From assembly GCA_019918135.1 (NCBI GenBank), contig WBZZ01003023.1:55001-119000 (forward strand): 64,000 nucleotides of DNA. Reading direction: 5' to 3'. The notes under the pieces were generated by a model. That model searched no databases and was not told the DNA's origin. It worked only from the letters and a program-made list of their open reading frames with translations. The DNA is from Paulinella micropora (lineage: Eukaryota; Cercozoa; Imbricatea; Euglyphida; Paulinellidae). Shown piece after piece: positions 1 to 11,513 of this stretch. Every line of letters starts with the position of its first letter. The stretch's first letter is position 1. A program made the translations under genes and the position numbers.

Positions 1-345
1 AGGACGGGCACGATAGATATCAAAGGTTGCCAAGTCCTAACAATCACGCTCGCCACGGTTCTTGGCAGGACCTACATCAGCGACTGCCCAGGATTGACTG
101 CGCTCCATTTGGAACCAGCGGGGAGGACCGATCTGCTGTCACAGAGGGTCGAGCTGTCTATTGTCGGATGCACAGAGCTGAAAAGCCTGTGGGTGCCGGA
201 ATTCCGTGGACATCTGTACCTCAAGGGCTGTGAGGGTCTGCGGGCCCTCAGGACGGGCCGCGGAATCGACGACCCGCCGGCGCGCCGGGGGCTACCCGAC
301 GACGACGCCGACCTCGATGACGGCCGACGACGGTGTGGCACGTGA
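1..345 (+). CDS. Leucine-rich-repeat fragment, cut by the left edge
   Basis: The frame is open from the first base and ends at 345, so the start lies outside the window. The readable 114 residues show repeats of the type C-x2-L-x2-L, for example DCPGLTALHL, GCTELKSLWV and GCEGLRAL, spaced about 20-35 residues apart. This is the cysteine-containing LRR style seen in F-box/LRR proteins. Three F-box/LRR loci lie further right in the window, so this may be the tail of another member. The next reading frame (333-1721) begins inside its end and may belong to the same locus. The LRR assignment is moderate; no F-box is visible because the N-terminus is missing. Confidence 0.5.
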   Translation, partial: RTGTIDIKGCQVLTITLATVLGRTYISDCPGLTALHLEPAGRTDLLSQRVELSIVGCTELKSLWVPEFRGHLYLKGCEGLRALRTGRGIDDPPARRGLPDDDADLDDGRRRCGT

Positions 346-1721
346 CCGACTCGGCGGGTAGTTTGGCTACGATAGACGGGCCGTACCGCGGGGGGCACTC
401 GCCCGTGTTGCTAGAGATCGGAGCGGACCGCGAAATCGACATTCCGCTCCAACGCTGCGTCCTGAATATAAGCGGCTTTCTGTGGTTGTCGATAGGCCCC
501 TACACTTCAAGAATCATAAGTTGGCAACCGCGACCACTCCGGTTGGAGAGGTACGCGCTGTACAACGACGCTCAACGCCCAACTCTGCTGCTGCCCAATG
601 GCGTGCAGACTGTAAGCGAGGATTCCAGGCAAGAGTGGCCAATCGCGGGCGGGCGTGCCCTAGAAGCGTGGTGGTCTAATAGCGCGCGGCTAAACGACGA
701 CAAATACGTCTGGGGGCAATTCCGAAGAGCGGCGCTTTGTCTGGAACGCTTGATAGACAATCTACCATCGTCCGAAGCCAAGGTCGCACAGTATCTCCGC
801 GCGCAAGAGGGCTTTGGCTGGCAGAGCCCTCGTCCCCGTGCCGAGCCTGACGTGTCGCCTGACACGGGACTGGTGGAAGCCTACGCACAGAGGCTTTGGC
901 AAACGCTGCAAGAGCTGCGCAGAAATCCGGGGCAGGTGGCCGCCTACGCAGTCGGCGTGCTGGACCGCGAGTTCCAGCCCGCAGAAGAAAAAGAAGCCAA
1001 GGACGATGGCGCGAGATTTGCTTGTGTCGTGCAATGCCTGCGGTCAGACAACAATCCGTACGCGTGGCTAAGCAAGCGCCTTGGCAAGTACTTGGGCAGC
1101 GGGACAACCTTGGGGGGCCTTCCGGGCACAATTTCCGCTGCGGTCGACGAGCTGTGCCTGGCCGCCTTTGCACCCCAAAACGACGGGCACAGAGAGCAGG
1201 TCCTGCGCCTCTTACAGGCGGAGATCAACCGCTTTTGCGACAAACCACACACGGTGCAGAAGCTGTTGTGCGACGGAAGGCTTCTCTTAGAAGATTTGTT
1301 CAAGTTAGACTTTCCGGTCCCCGACGGGCTGCTCAGGTTCTGCTCTGTCGGCCCGGACATTCCTATCGCCGCCCTGCTGAACGAGGAGAAGCTGGTACGT
1401 TACCTGTTGCAGCACGTGCTATTTCAGCTGCGGGAGACAAAAGCCACCCGGGCCGCTGCAGTCTGGCTCAACGGCTGCAAGCCGCCTAACGTAGCCTGGC
1501 CGCAACCAGAAACAAATATCCCCGGCGTCGAGGTGGTGCCGTTCCTGTCTTCTTGTCACAAAGAAGAGCTGCGCCGGGCTGCTGCTGCTTGTGTGCCAGT
1601 GCCAGTGCCCGTGCCAGTGCCAGGTGGTGATTTCGAGTCGCCTCCACGCCCTCCAGCGCCGCAGCAACCACGTTTACCTGCCAGACCAAACAAAGCGTCA
1701 CGACGCCTGAAATTAGATTAA
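333..1721 (+). CDS. Hypothetical protein with a Pro/Val-rich C-terminal tail
   Basis: This is a long open frame (up to 462 residues) in GC-rich coding-like sequence. No ATG fits its beginning, and the nearest in-frame start is a GTG, so it may be a continuation of the LRR-like fragment just upstream rather than an independent gene. The first 110 residues keep a beta-strand-like pattern. The middle (about 125-390) is predicted helical, with motifs such as AYAQRLWQTLQELRR. The C-terminus has a VPVPVPVP run followed by a Pro/Arg-rich basic tail. No catalytic motif, signal peptide or membrane segment is evident. I do not recognise a family. Confidence 0.55.
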   Translation: MWHVTDSAGSLATIDGPYRGGHSPVLLEIGADREIDIPLQRCVLNISGFLWLSIGPYTSRIISWQPRPLRLERYALYNDAQRPTLLLPNGVQTVSEDSRQEWPIAGGRALEAWWSNSARLNDDKYVWGQFRRAALCLERLIDNLPSSEAKVAQYLRAQEGFGWQSPRPRAEPDVSPDTGLVEAYAQRLWQTLQELRRNPGQVAAYAVGVLDREFQPAEEKEAKDDGARFACVVQCLRSDNNPYAWLSKRLGKYLGSGTTLGGLPGTISAAVDELCLAAFAPQNDGHREQVLRLLQAEINRFCDKPHTVQKLLCDGRLLLEDLFKLDFPVPDGLLRFCSVGPDIPIAALLNEEKLVRYLLQHVLFQLRETKATRAAAVWLNGCKPPNVAWPQPETNIPGVEVVPFLSSCHKEELRRAAAACVPVPVPVPVPGGDFESPPRPPAPQQPRLPARPNKASRRLKLD

Positions 1722-2335
1722 CGACAAAAAACGGTGGGAAGCAATGACAAAAAGTTTCTCGCCGCCCCCCCTCCTCGCTCCCACACCCCTCCCCCCAAAA
1801 AAACCACAGAAACGGCAGCGACACCAGAAGAGAAGAATAGACCACCCCTCTCCCCCCCCCCCCCCCCGTTCCAGCTCGATTGGGGGGGAAAGGGGGAAAT
1901 GTGGGGGACTGTGTGTGGCGTGGGGGGGGGGGGGGAAGGGGGGAAGGGCAAATGTCGGCGAAAGAAGGCTTGCGGTTTTGACAGAGGAAATATATAGCAC
2001 CCCCCCCCCTCCCCCCCACCCTCCCCCCCCCCCCCCTCTAGAAACCGCCGCGCGCACAGAAAGAGAACAGTTAATGGCGCGAGATAAATGTCCCTTCCGT
2101 CAACCCCCCCCCCCCCCCGCGACGGAACATTGCGAGAAACGGATGAACCGCGACGACGCAGGGTGGCACCTCCCAAACGCCGCGGAAAGCGCGACTGTCT
2201 GCGCGAAGAAGCCTCCTCCCGGCCTGCCCTGTATAGTCAACCCCTCCCCTGTCAACCTTCTCTCTGGTGATTTTAAAACGTAATTCAATTTTAAAAAAAG
2301 AAAAAAAAAACAGGATTTAATTTGACGTTTTACGT
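1722..2335. other. Non-coding spacer rich in poly-C and poly-G tracts
   Basis: About 600 bases between a plus-strand and a minus-strand gene that end toward each other. It contains repeated runs of 8-15 C or G (for example around 1850-1867, 1924-1934, 2000-2036 and 2105-2118) separated by short mixed sequence. It ends with an A-rich stretch at about 2292-2311. The Pro-rich and Gly-rich frames here follow the homopolymers and have no independent support as genes. I see no defined terminator hairpin. Confidence 0.6.
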
Positions 2336-4034
2336 AAAGCTGCAACCGGCCGTCAGCGGGTCCCAACTGTTCGGCAACCTGACGTTGCTGCCTGCAAAGC
2401 CGACACAGCCATCGGCGGCCCTAAGTCCGGATAAGTCCCAAGTGTTGATATCGATAGACGCGCCGGGGTTTAGGCCGAGAAAGGCGTAGGAGGCCAAAAG
2501 AACCGAGGACGTGTTCCAGCCCGCCAGCGGGCCGTTGTAGCCGCTGCCCTCGAACAGGTAGGAAATGTTCATCAGCGGGGGCTCCCCCGCGTGCCGGTAC
2601 CGCGAGGTTCCTAAGATTTTGGGTACCTCTGAGTTGTGCCCCGCGCACCGGTTCCAGGGCGAAGCCGCTGCCAAAAGAAACAGACCGCAGGGCCGCCGAC
2701 ATTTCGGGCGGCAAGCAGGCGGTCGAGACTGCGGCCAGGACGCAGACAGAGCCGAGCTTAGAGACGGTGAGGTTGTAAGCGCCGCCGCGCTGGTAGGCGT
2801 GCACGCACGGTGGGCCGCGCGGGGAACAGCGCGAGCCGCGGGTGTCGTCGCCCCAGTCGACCAAGAGCACAGATAGGTTGCCGCAGGCATCGGCACTCTT
2901 AGCAATTGGCAAGTAGAAATCGTAGGGCCGAGCGAGGAAGATCCGCAAGCGCAGGGGCTCCCCGTGGTCCGTTTGCGGCCGTGTGATGTCGCAGGTCGGG
3001 GACAGCCGCGACATCACACGACCCTGCAGACCGCTGCAGCCGTTGATCTCGGCTACGCACGTCAGGTCCCAGGAGCTAATGTCAGGCCCCTCTGAGGGGG
3101 TGAGGCCATCGAACATGTCGCGCGCCCACCGCACCGACGACGTGTTCCAGAGCTCAAGCCCTGCCACCCTCTGGCGCACGCGGGTGAACATGCCGGTGGC
3201 GTTGACGAGCTGCCCCGTGCGGGGCGGGCACACCTGCAGCAGGTTCTCTGCGTTGGCAAACTGCAGGCCGTTCAGCGGTTCGGGCCCGATGTGCTGGCCG
3301 AAGCAGGCCCTCAGCAGCCCCCGCGCGGCCTCCGGGGGGTAGTTCCGCAAGGTAAAGGCAGGGGGCGACCCGCAAGAACCCTGCCACGTGACAGCGACGT
3401 CAAAGACCCCGCCCTCCGCGTACAGGTGAGTGCACATCGATGCGTGCAGCTCACATATATTTGTCTGGCGATCCCCCCAGCTGACCCGTACCACACTTTC
3501 GTTGTACGGTGTGCAGTTGGCAAGTAACCTCCTCCGCGGCAACGGTCCGGCGGCGGGCTCTAGCGGAAGAGAGAGAGATAAGTTGCCGGAAACGTTCCAC
3601 TGCAAGTTTAGATCCGACGGTGGTGGAGTCGTGGCCGGGACAGACTGTGGCTGCGTAGTCGTGGCCGGGACAGTTGGTGGAGGAGTCGTGGCCGGGACAG
3701 ACGGTGGCTGCGTAGTCGTGGCCGGGACAGTTGGTGGAGGAGTCGTGACCGGGACAGACAGTGGCTGCGTAGTCGTGACCGGGACAGACGGTGGCTGCGT
3801 CGTGGCCGGGACAGACGGTGGCTGCGTCGTGGCCGGAACAGACGGTGGCTGCGTCGTGGCCGGAACAGACGGTGGCTGCGTCGTGACCGGGGCAAGGAAT
3901 AAGGGCCTAGGTGTGCACAGCCGTTGGCTACGGAGCCGCGCGCGCAAACCGCACAAGGCCGAATTTGAGGGAAACATGAGCAGGGCACACACGGCTCCGA
4001 ACAGAGCGGTGGCGGCTAGTCTGCCGACCCTCAT
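2330..4034 (-). CDS. Secreted or surface protein: signal peptide, mucin-like stalk, PKD and BspA/DUF285 modules
   Basis: Translation from the ATG at 4034 gives a hydrophobic signal peptide (about residues 1-26). Next is a Thr/Pro/Ser stalk of TTQPPSVPA-type repeats (about 50-140). A PKD-like domain follows (VSWGD...LYAEGGVFDVAVTW), then a BspA/DUF285-like segment (ELWNTSSVRWARDMFDG, ISSWDL), then a second PKD-like domain (LLVDWGDDTR...HAYQRGGAYNLTV). Another DUF285-like segment (AGWNTSSVLLASYAF) lies at the C-terminal end near 2340-2570. N-glycosylation sequons are frequent. PKD and DUF285 modules are typical of extracellular adhesion proteins; a host-attachment role is inference. The locus is not one continuous frame (about one break). 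No C-terminal membrane anchor is evident. Confidence 0.75.
3610..3890 (-). repeat. Coding minisatellite for the TTQPPSVPA stalk
   Basis: A tandem array of 27-bp units alternates with 33-36-bp variants. It encodes Ala/Val-Thr-Thr-Gln-Pro-Pro-Ser-Val-Pro repeats. Near-identical neighbouring units imply recent unequal exchange or slippage. Length variation between isolates would be expected. Confidence 0.85.
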
Positions 4035-4391
4035 TAAAAAAAAAAGAGTTCCCCCCCCTTTTTTAATTCTCTTTTTTTTAAAAACACTTTAACAACTCAA
4101 AAGAAAACTAACCAAAACTTCTGGAGAAAAGCCGTCCAATCCAACAAACAAGTGTAAATCTCCCCCCTCCCCTCCACCCCCCGACCCAACTGCCTAGCAC
4201 AGCAAAAAACAAAAGAAACCTTGCTTTACTGTGGGAGGGAGGGAGGGAAGGAAGCAACCAAGAATTTTTCTTTTTTTTGGCAGATCTACAGCCCCCCGCC
4301 ACCCCCCCCCCCCCCGAAAAAGAAAGAACTTTTCGTTTCCCCCTTTTCCCTTTTTTCCCTATCCCGGTCCGACTTCTCAGTCCCCCTCTGG
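4035..4391. other. Spacer with pyrimidine and poly-C tracts; possible 3' intron of the next gene
   Basis: About 350 bases rich in T, C and A runs (poly-C at about 4301-4315). On the minus strand the neighbouring glycoprotein frame carries a GTAAGT splice donor near 4447. Acceptor-like CAG and TAG sites lie in this spacer, so part of it could be an intron before a short last exon. No other gene is visible. Confidence 0.4.
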
Positions 4392-7300
4392 CTAGCGCCG
4401 CGACTGTCCCCGAACGGCCAAGGGGCAACACCGCACCCGACACTTACCTTTGGCCGCGGCCCAGCCTACCGCCACGGCCCAACCTATCGCCGCCCACATA
4501 AGCAAAAACAACAACAGGAAGGCGACAAAGAAGCCAATGGCGACTGCGCGGTTGTGGCCGGCCCGCAGGGGCGGCGCGTGCTTCAAGGCGCCTTTGTCGC
4601 CGCTCAGGTACCTGTTGTGCCAGACCTCGAAGTTGCTGCTCAGGTTGGCTAGCTGGCCCGTGCTCACGGCTTTAGCCCCCACGCCTATCGCGTCTAGCAA
4701 GCACTTGGTGTCGTTTTTCCGGTTGCCGAGCGAACCCAGAAAGCTCCACACCTCGTCGTCTGTCCCGTTACGGCTGTTGAAGGCTGTTTCGAACACTGTC
4801 AAGTTGCTCTTGAGCTCTGCAAATTTCGCTTGCAGATCCGACACTCTAGTGTCGAGCTGCAAACGCTGCCGCGCCAGCTCTTCGACCGTGTTGCCCTGGC
4901 CGGCGCACCAGTCGGCCAGCGATTTTAGCGCGTCGGCGGCGTCCCCCGCGCCGACATTCGCGGCTGTCGGCGCGAAGGGGTCCCCCGACTGTGAGGAGGC
5001 CAGGGCGCGGCGGCGCGGCACGGCCGTCACGTTGCCGGCGGTGGCGTTGTCCAACACCCACACCCCGACGGCCGAGCGCGTGACCCAGCCACGGCCGTAG
5101 TCCAGGATGCTCTGTGTGACGAGCCGCTGCCAGTCGGCCTGGGCCTGCAACGACGCTACGCTCAGGTTCGCGATCTGGCCCAAGAGCACCGCCTGTTCGT
5201 TAGTGTAGGAGCTACGCAGCAGCTCCTGCTCGAACGCGGGCGGGATAGCGGCGGCCGCCTGCCACATAAAGCACAACGCGCCGCCCACGAGCAGCCGTAC
5301 CTCCTGGACGGGGCTGGTACAACCCGGCTTCGTCGCGAGCGGCCACACCAGGCGCAGCGCGGGCGGCAACGTCGAGTTGCACCAGCCAGTCGTGCCGCGG
5401 ACTGATATTTGCGCCGAAACGCTTTGCGTGGACGAGAACTCCAGCGGCATGTCGGCCGTGCCCGGCAGCGCCACGCTGACCTGCCGTGGGCACACCGTTG
5501 CCGGCGGCGGCCCGCTGCTGCCGCCCACGGTTGCCGTCATGTTAGAAGGCACGTGCAGCTGCGCCGTGACCCGGCCGCGGCCCGACGCGGCACGCCACGC
5601 CAGGCGCTCGCCGACATTGGACTGTAGTTCGAAGTCCTGCAGCACCGCGCACAAACGCCGTACGGCCGTTCCGGGCGCCCGCGCGCAGAACAGTCGTTTC
5701 TCTACCTTGATCACCGGGCGCGCCAGCACGACGGGCGCCAGCAGTGCCAGGCGCGGGTCCAAGTCGTCCGCCGCGGGCTGGGCGTGCGCCAGCGAGCCGT
5801 GCTCGTGGCGGTAGAAGTCCTCGAAGCTGAACATGTCCCACGTGCCGTCGCCGCGATCCACTCGGTTGCGGCCCGCGGCCGCCGCCACGGGCAGGCGCAC
5901 CGTGTTTAAGCACACGCCGCCCGCCGCGCGCGACGCGCGCATGTGCGCGCTGCTGCCCTGGCAAACATCGTCCGGGTCCACGTCCACGACGTAACGTTTC
6001 CCGGTCGCGGGCGTCGGCGCCGTACAATTACCGTCCAGCGCGCACTCGGGTTCGCCCGCGTAGTACCAGTCCTGGGCTAACAGCTCCGCGCCGCCGATGT
6101 CGTGATCTACTAGCTCCCAGCGCAGCTCAGACACCCGCGCTGCCAGCTGCGACAGTTCGCGGGCGCCGAGCCCGGCCAGCTCGGAGCCGTTGCGGTCCAG
6201 CTCGACCGACAGCTCGACCCTCGGCGAGTTGTTGGCGCCGATGCGCTGCAGCCGCACCGCGCGGGCGCCGTGCGTGAGCCAGCTGCTGCGGTAGCAGTTG
6301 ACAAGGTCGGTCGGCACGTCGTTCTGGCGCAGCAGCTGCAGCTCCTGGTCCTCCAGCGCGGCCGGCTGGGACGCGCCGGCCGCATTGAGCTCGTCGACCA
6401 GGGCCTGCACCTCGGCCAAACCGTTCGCAAACGTGATGTCCCGGGGGGTCGGCGGAGTTGCCGTGGCGTTGGCGGTTCCATTAGCCTCACTTCCGTTGGC
6501 GACCGCTGTTGGCGGCAGCTGGAAATTCGACCACAGCGAGGGGCGGCCGGACACGAACGACGCGACCGCGTCGGGCGGCGGCGGCGCCCGCTGGCTGAAC
6601 TCGGTGCGCAGGCCCAGCGGCGGCAGCAAGCCCTCGTCCGCGTACCGGAACTCGATCGATAACGGACTGTTGGCCAGGCGCCGCACCGCGCCCGCCCACT
6701 GCGACAGCACTATCAAAGTCAGCGGGTACGGCGTCAGCAGCCACGCGCGGTCCGTGGCATTGACGGTTGGGACCACGGGGCCCATGTACAGACCGGGCGT
6801 CGTCAAGAATTGCGCTGAATCTCCTTGGATCTGCGCGTGCAGCGTCGCCAGCGCGCGCGACGTGCGCACGCTGTTGTCGCACACCAGCAGCTCGCGCATC
6901 TGCTGCACCGACGACAGTTCCGGCCGAAGTTGCGGCGCCGACGCCCTCGTGCCCGCCAGGTTCCAGTAGTTGTACACCGCGCTCTGCTCCACGGCCGGCC
7001 CGAACGACGCGGCCAGCAGTGGGCGGCCGCTCCAGTTGCCGCCGATGCCCAGCAGTTCGAGTGGGCCCTGGCACAGCGCAGTCAGCAGCCCGCGGATCTC
7101 CACCGGCGACGCCAGGTCCAGCCCAACGGCGCCGGTAGCCACGTCCTCGGCCGTCTCGTGCTCGGGGCCAACCGCAGCCCCGGGCGGCCGCGTCTGCTGC
7201 CCCCACGAGTTGCTCGTGACCGACGCCACCGGCGGCAGCGCGGTCGCGGCGGCCCACGCGCTCGACTTGACGTCCGAGCGTGGTACTATTGTCGGCGGCG

Positions 7301-10300
7301 AGGCACAAACTCCACCTTCAAGCGCCAACGGCCGCCGCGCCAGGTCGAGGCGCAGCCACGTCGTGTTGTGGAACCACCGCGCGGACGCGGCGTCCGGCGT
7401 CGGAATTGCGGTTGGGCAGCGCTGCGCCGTCACGCGCAGCCGGCAGCCCAGGCACCGCAGCTGCTGCGACAGGCTGCCCAGCCGGCACTTGGCGGGCCCG
7501 AACGCGTCCAGCGCCTGCTGCAGGTCCAGCCCGCCGCCGGCCTGGTACAGCCCGTCCTGCACCCAGCGCAGGTCGCACAGCTGCAGCAGGCGCACCTGCA
7601 CCAGCCACACCACGCCGTTCTCGACCATGGCCTGCCACAACCTCGTTTCGTGCGCCGGCGCCGTGGCGGCGGCACCCGCCAGCCTGCGCGGCGCCACGCC
7701 GTACTCGGTGCCGTTGTCGTACGGCGTCGTCGGCAGGAACGGCACTTCGTCAGTTGCTGTCAGCGCCAGCTCCTGCACGTCGCGCACGTGCGCCACGTAG
7801 CGCTGGCGCCCGTACAGCAGGCGCCGGGCCAGCGCCGCCACTTCGGCGCTGTTGGCCGTGGATTTGCCCATCACGACCGCGAAGTCCTGCATCAACCGCG
7901 CCGTCACGTTCAGCGCGTCGTCCACCGCGTCCGCCAGCTGCCGCAGCTCGGCCACCGCCCTCCGCTGCCCTCATCCAGCCGCGCGATCTGCGCGCGCATG
8001 CGGGTGAGCTGCGACGACAGTTCGGCGAAGTGGCCCTCGATCTTGGCCTCCTGCGTGTCGAAGTGGGCCTTGTACTCCGCCACGCCATACGTCAAGTTTT
8101 TCAGCCTGTCCTGCAGGTTCGCCAGCGACGCCTGCTGCACGCTGTCGAGCCAGTCGTTAATGTCGGCAGACAAGTTCAGCGCCTTGACCTGTTGCTCCAT
8201 GGCCTTGACCTGTGATTGCGCGATGGCGGTCAGGCTGTTGTTGCCGGCCTTTAAAATTTGGCCCGTCAGCTCCGCCACGAAGTTTTCTAGCGCCGCGGCG
8301 TTCGCGGCCACGTCGAGCGCTGCCTTCGCGACAGTCAGGCGCAGCGTCTGCGACGTCTGCGAGGTGACAAAGTTCGGCTTGCACCTGGGCTCGAACCTGT
8401 ACCCGCTCTTGCTGGTGCAAGGAATGGGTTTGCAGTCATCTGCCAGGATGGTCCCGCCCGTGCGGAAGTCGTACGTCTCCTTCGTCAGCAGCAGGCGGTT
8501 GAACGACGGCAGCCGGCTCCGCGCGCCGTTCAGCGTGCACGTGGCTTCGGCGACGGCCCTGACTTCGGCTGCGGTCGACGCCTCGGCTGTAGTGGTGGCG
8601 CTGTCGGCCGTCGCTTCGCCGAAACATTGGGTGACCAGGGCCTTGAGAATCTGGTACTGGGCGTTGTCGACACTGCCGTCTTTGCTGCAGTCTTGCTTGC
8701 AGTCCGCGCTCCCCAACGGTGCCGAGCCCCCCGGATGTCGTCCACTTCGCATTTGCCGGGCCACACGGACGGCACGTCCCTGCAGCCCAACAACAGCCTG
8801 GCCTCCGTGCTGAACTGGCCCGCGGACGGCAGCGTGCACCACTGGCGCGCCGTGCTGCAGTTGAAGCCGACCTTCTCCATGCTCTGGATCTGGCCGTGCG
8901 CGAACAGCAGCAGCGCGTACAGCTGGCTGCCCGAGTAGTGCTCGGTGTGCCCCAGCGCGTTCATGAAAGCGCTGTCGCACTTGTCCTCCACGGTTGCGGC
9001 TCCGGTTGACGTCTCGGCGCGCAGCGAACGGAAGTCCAGCAGCGGCGAACAGTAGCTGCGCCCGCGGTTGCGCACGCACGCCTGCAGCTGGCCGTGCGTG
9101 CGCAAGCACCCGTCGGGCGCCAGCCGCTCCCAGGGGTTCACGGGGCACACCTTGAGCCCCTCGTTCGTCGACTCCGCGCACGGGCACTCTACATTTCGCA
9201 GCCAGCCGACGTCACTGTTGTTGCCAGCCGACCGGAACCAGAACTGCGAAGCCACCAGTCGCGCGTTTTTGCAGAAGTAGCGCCTGTAAACGTCTAGCTC
9301 GGATTCGCCGGACTGCGGCTCCACGAAGCCGTCCCCTTCGTCGTCCAGCAGCACCCACAAGCTCTCGACCAGGGCCCGCCGGAAGGCCCCGGCGGACCCG
9401 CCGAAGCACTTGGCCGCCACGTCGTCCGCGGACGCCGAGACGCCGCCGTCGTCGGCCAGCGCGCAGTACAGCGTCTTCTCGTCGACTGTCGCACACGCGC
9501 CGCTACTCCACTGAGGGGCAGCGTTGGCCGCGTAGATCTGCGCGGGCACGCAGCTGTAGGCCTCTTGCGTGTCCACCGTCATATTGGGAGTAAACTTGCA
9601 GCGGTTATCGCTGGCGAACACGCGCGGGTACAACTCGTTTGGCCCCGGGGCGCTGCTCTCGCTGCCGCGGCACGCCGCCGATTCGGTGCGGGCGTTGTAG
9701 GCGGTGCCAAACGGCGCGCAAGGCGGGTCCCACTGCCACTGCGTAGGGTAGCCCGCCTGCGAGCGCGGCAAATGTTGCTTGGCGCCGAAAATCGCGTAGT
9801 CCTGGTCCTTGTAGACGTTGGGGTAGGCCGCCGGCGCCGGCGCCAGGCGCGACGCCTGCAGCCAGCGGTACATGTCGCGCGAACTGTTCACCAGCGCCAG
9901 CCTGCCCGCCGGCGGCGGGTCGCCCGGCGCGTTCGCGTCGCCCTTGAAGCTGACGCCCACAATGGCCAGCACGTGGGCCGGCACCTTGTCGAGGCGGCGC
10001 GATTCCTCCCAGAAGCTGGCCTGCACGGACGAGCACGCGGCGCGCCCGTCAATGGTCTGGAACGCCACCACCTGCCGCATGCGGTCCTGCTCCTGCATCA
10101 GCTTGTACGTGTCATTGGTCCTGTCTATGTCTTCTCCCAGCTCCGTGTTGCGCCGCTTTTCGTTGTTCCAGTAATTGGGATTGCCGAGGTATTCCTGCAA
10201 TTTCAGGCTGTTAACCATCCACGCCCTGTACGGCGCTGTGGCCAGGCGCAGCCTTGCTTGTGTGTGGTGCAGCTCGCGCGCTTGGTGTGCCTGTGGCTCT

Positions 10301-11073
10301 ACATACCCCGGCAAGGTGTCCCCGCCACTGCACAGCATCGATACAAGACACGCAGAGGCCAGGTAGAGTTCACCCCGGAAGATTACATTTAGCGCTTCGT
10401 ACTCATGGAATAAAGCGCCGTTATTTGACAGCTGGATGTCTCTGTACGGCACGTCTAGGTAGGCTTGGCTGTAACGCCTGATCACCTCTGGGTGAAAATG
10501 CCGCTGGCCAGTGCACGTGCTGGGCGGCTCGGTGCAAAGGCCATCGAGAGTCGTTAGCAAGTTGCCGAGCGGCACTTCGCTGTCGCGGGACGGCAGGCCC
10601 AACCCCAACAAACGCCTGCGCGCACCCGCAGTTGAGTTAGCAAGCCAGTAGCTTTCTGCTACTAACTCATAGACCGTCTTGGCCCGAGGCACGGGCGTGC
10701 ATGCCACGGACGCGAGCGCCATGTTGACGATGTCGCCCTCGCAACTAACGTGTTCGTGCAGGCGCAGCGTGAGCGGCAGAAACTCGATCGGCTCGATCGG
10801 CGTTTCGTAGAACACGCCGCTGCACTTGAGCCAGACAGGCACTGAGCGGCCATCCGTCAGATTGAGCAGCAGGCGCACGCGGTCGCCGGTGGAGTCGCCG
10901 AAGGGCTGCTGGCAGGCGTCGAAATCGACCGTGACTAGCTGCTCTACTTGCGCGTCGTCTAGCGTCTGGTCGTTCTTGCGCTGCACCAGGTCCGAGACGA
11001 TGCTGCGCACGACCGCGCCTTGAGCGATGGCCAGCCACCAGACAAACCAGCAAAGCTTACCCCCTTTCTGCAT
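4392..11073 (-). CDS. Locus for a very large secreted or type I membrane glycoprotein (possible envelope-type surface protein)
   Basis: Starting at the ATG at 11073, the first residues form a signal peptide (LCWFVWWLAIAQGAVV). The locus then codes for a Cys-rich ectodomain with many N-x-S/T sequons in three successive long open frames: 8530-11073, 7910-9187 and 4392-7955. The middle frame holds predicted heptad-repeat helices, for example DNWLD-like and HFAELSSQLTRMRAQIARL segments. A second coiled-coil region (LARQRLQLDTRVSDLQAKF) lies before a C-terminal transmembrane helix (IGFFVAFLLLFLLMWAAIGW) and a short Cys/Arg-rich tail. A GTAAGT donor near 4447 suggests the tail may be spliced. The architecture resembles a virion or cell-surface glycoprotein, but no fusion-protein family is recognised. 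The locus appears broken (about two breaks). Confidence 0.65.
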
Positions 11074-11513
11074 AACGAGTTTTGAATTCTGCGTTTTCTT
11101 TCTTTTCTTTTTTTTCGGGATGGCCTCTTTTATTTTCTTTTGTGCTGTGTATAAAAAAAATTGGCTTTTTTAAAATCTTGTCAGCCGACGGATAAGGAAA
11201 CTTTTTGTGTGGGTGCGCGGGGGTGGGGGAAATTTTGCAAGAAAGAAAGGTGTGGGGACGGGGGGGGGGGGGGGGGGTTGGTTTTCTTTTGGGGGGTGGG
11301 AGTGCAAAGAGAGATTTTAATCTAAAGAAAATGAAAAAAAACTGTAGATAAGATGTCTGGGAGGTTTGTACGGGAGTAATTTCTTACTTTCTTTGATATC
11401 GTACTGTTCCTTCTTTTTCTCTCTAGCGTTGCTTGCTTTAAGAACAGCTAGCCTTTTATTTGCTTTTTTTTGTGTCGTTTCGTTTTGTTAGCCTCGGAGG
11501 ATACAAGGCGTGA
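11074..11513. other. Spacer, homopolymer-rich
   Basis: About 440 bases of T-rich and G-rich DNA between two minus-strand genes. It includes a G run of about 17 at 11261-11278 and T runs near 11109-11118 and 11463-11470. As the likely upstream region of the large glycoprotein gene it may hold its promoter, but no specific motif can be defended. Confidence 0.5.

Noticed and set aside
1734-2283. Pro-rich and Gly-rich frames over the poly-C/poly-G spacer
   Set aside because: Composition is dictated by homopolymers; no conserved segment or start signal.
6825-8813. Long plus-strand frame opposite the large glycoprotein
   Set aside because: It is an Arg/Gln/Pro-rich shadow of a GC-rich gene, with no domain pattern. 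The minus strand has signal peptide, sequons and TM helix.
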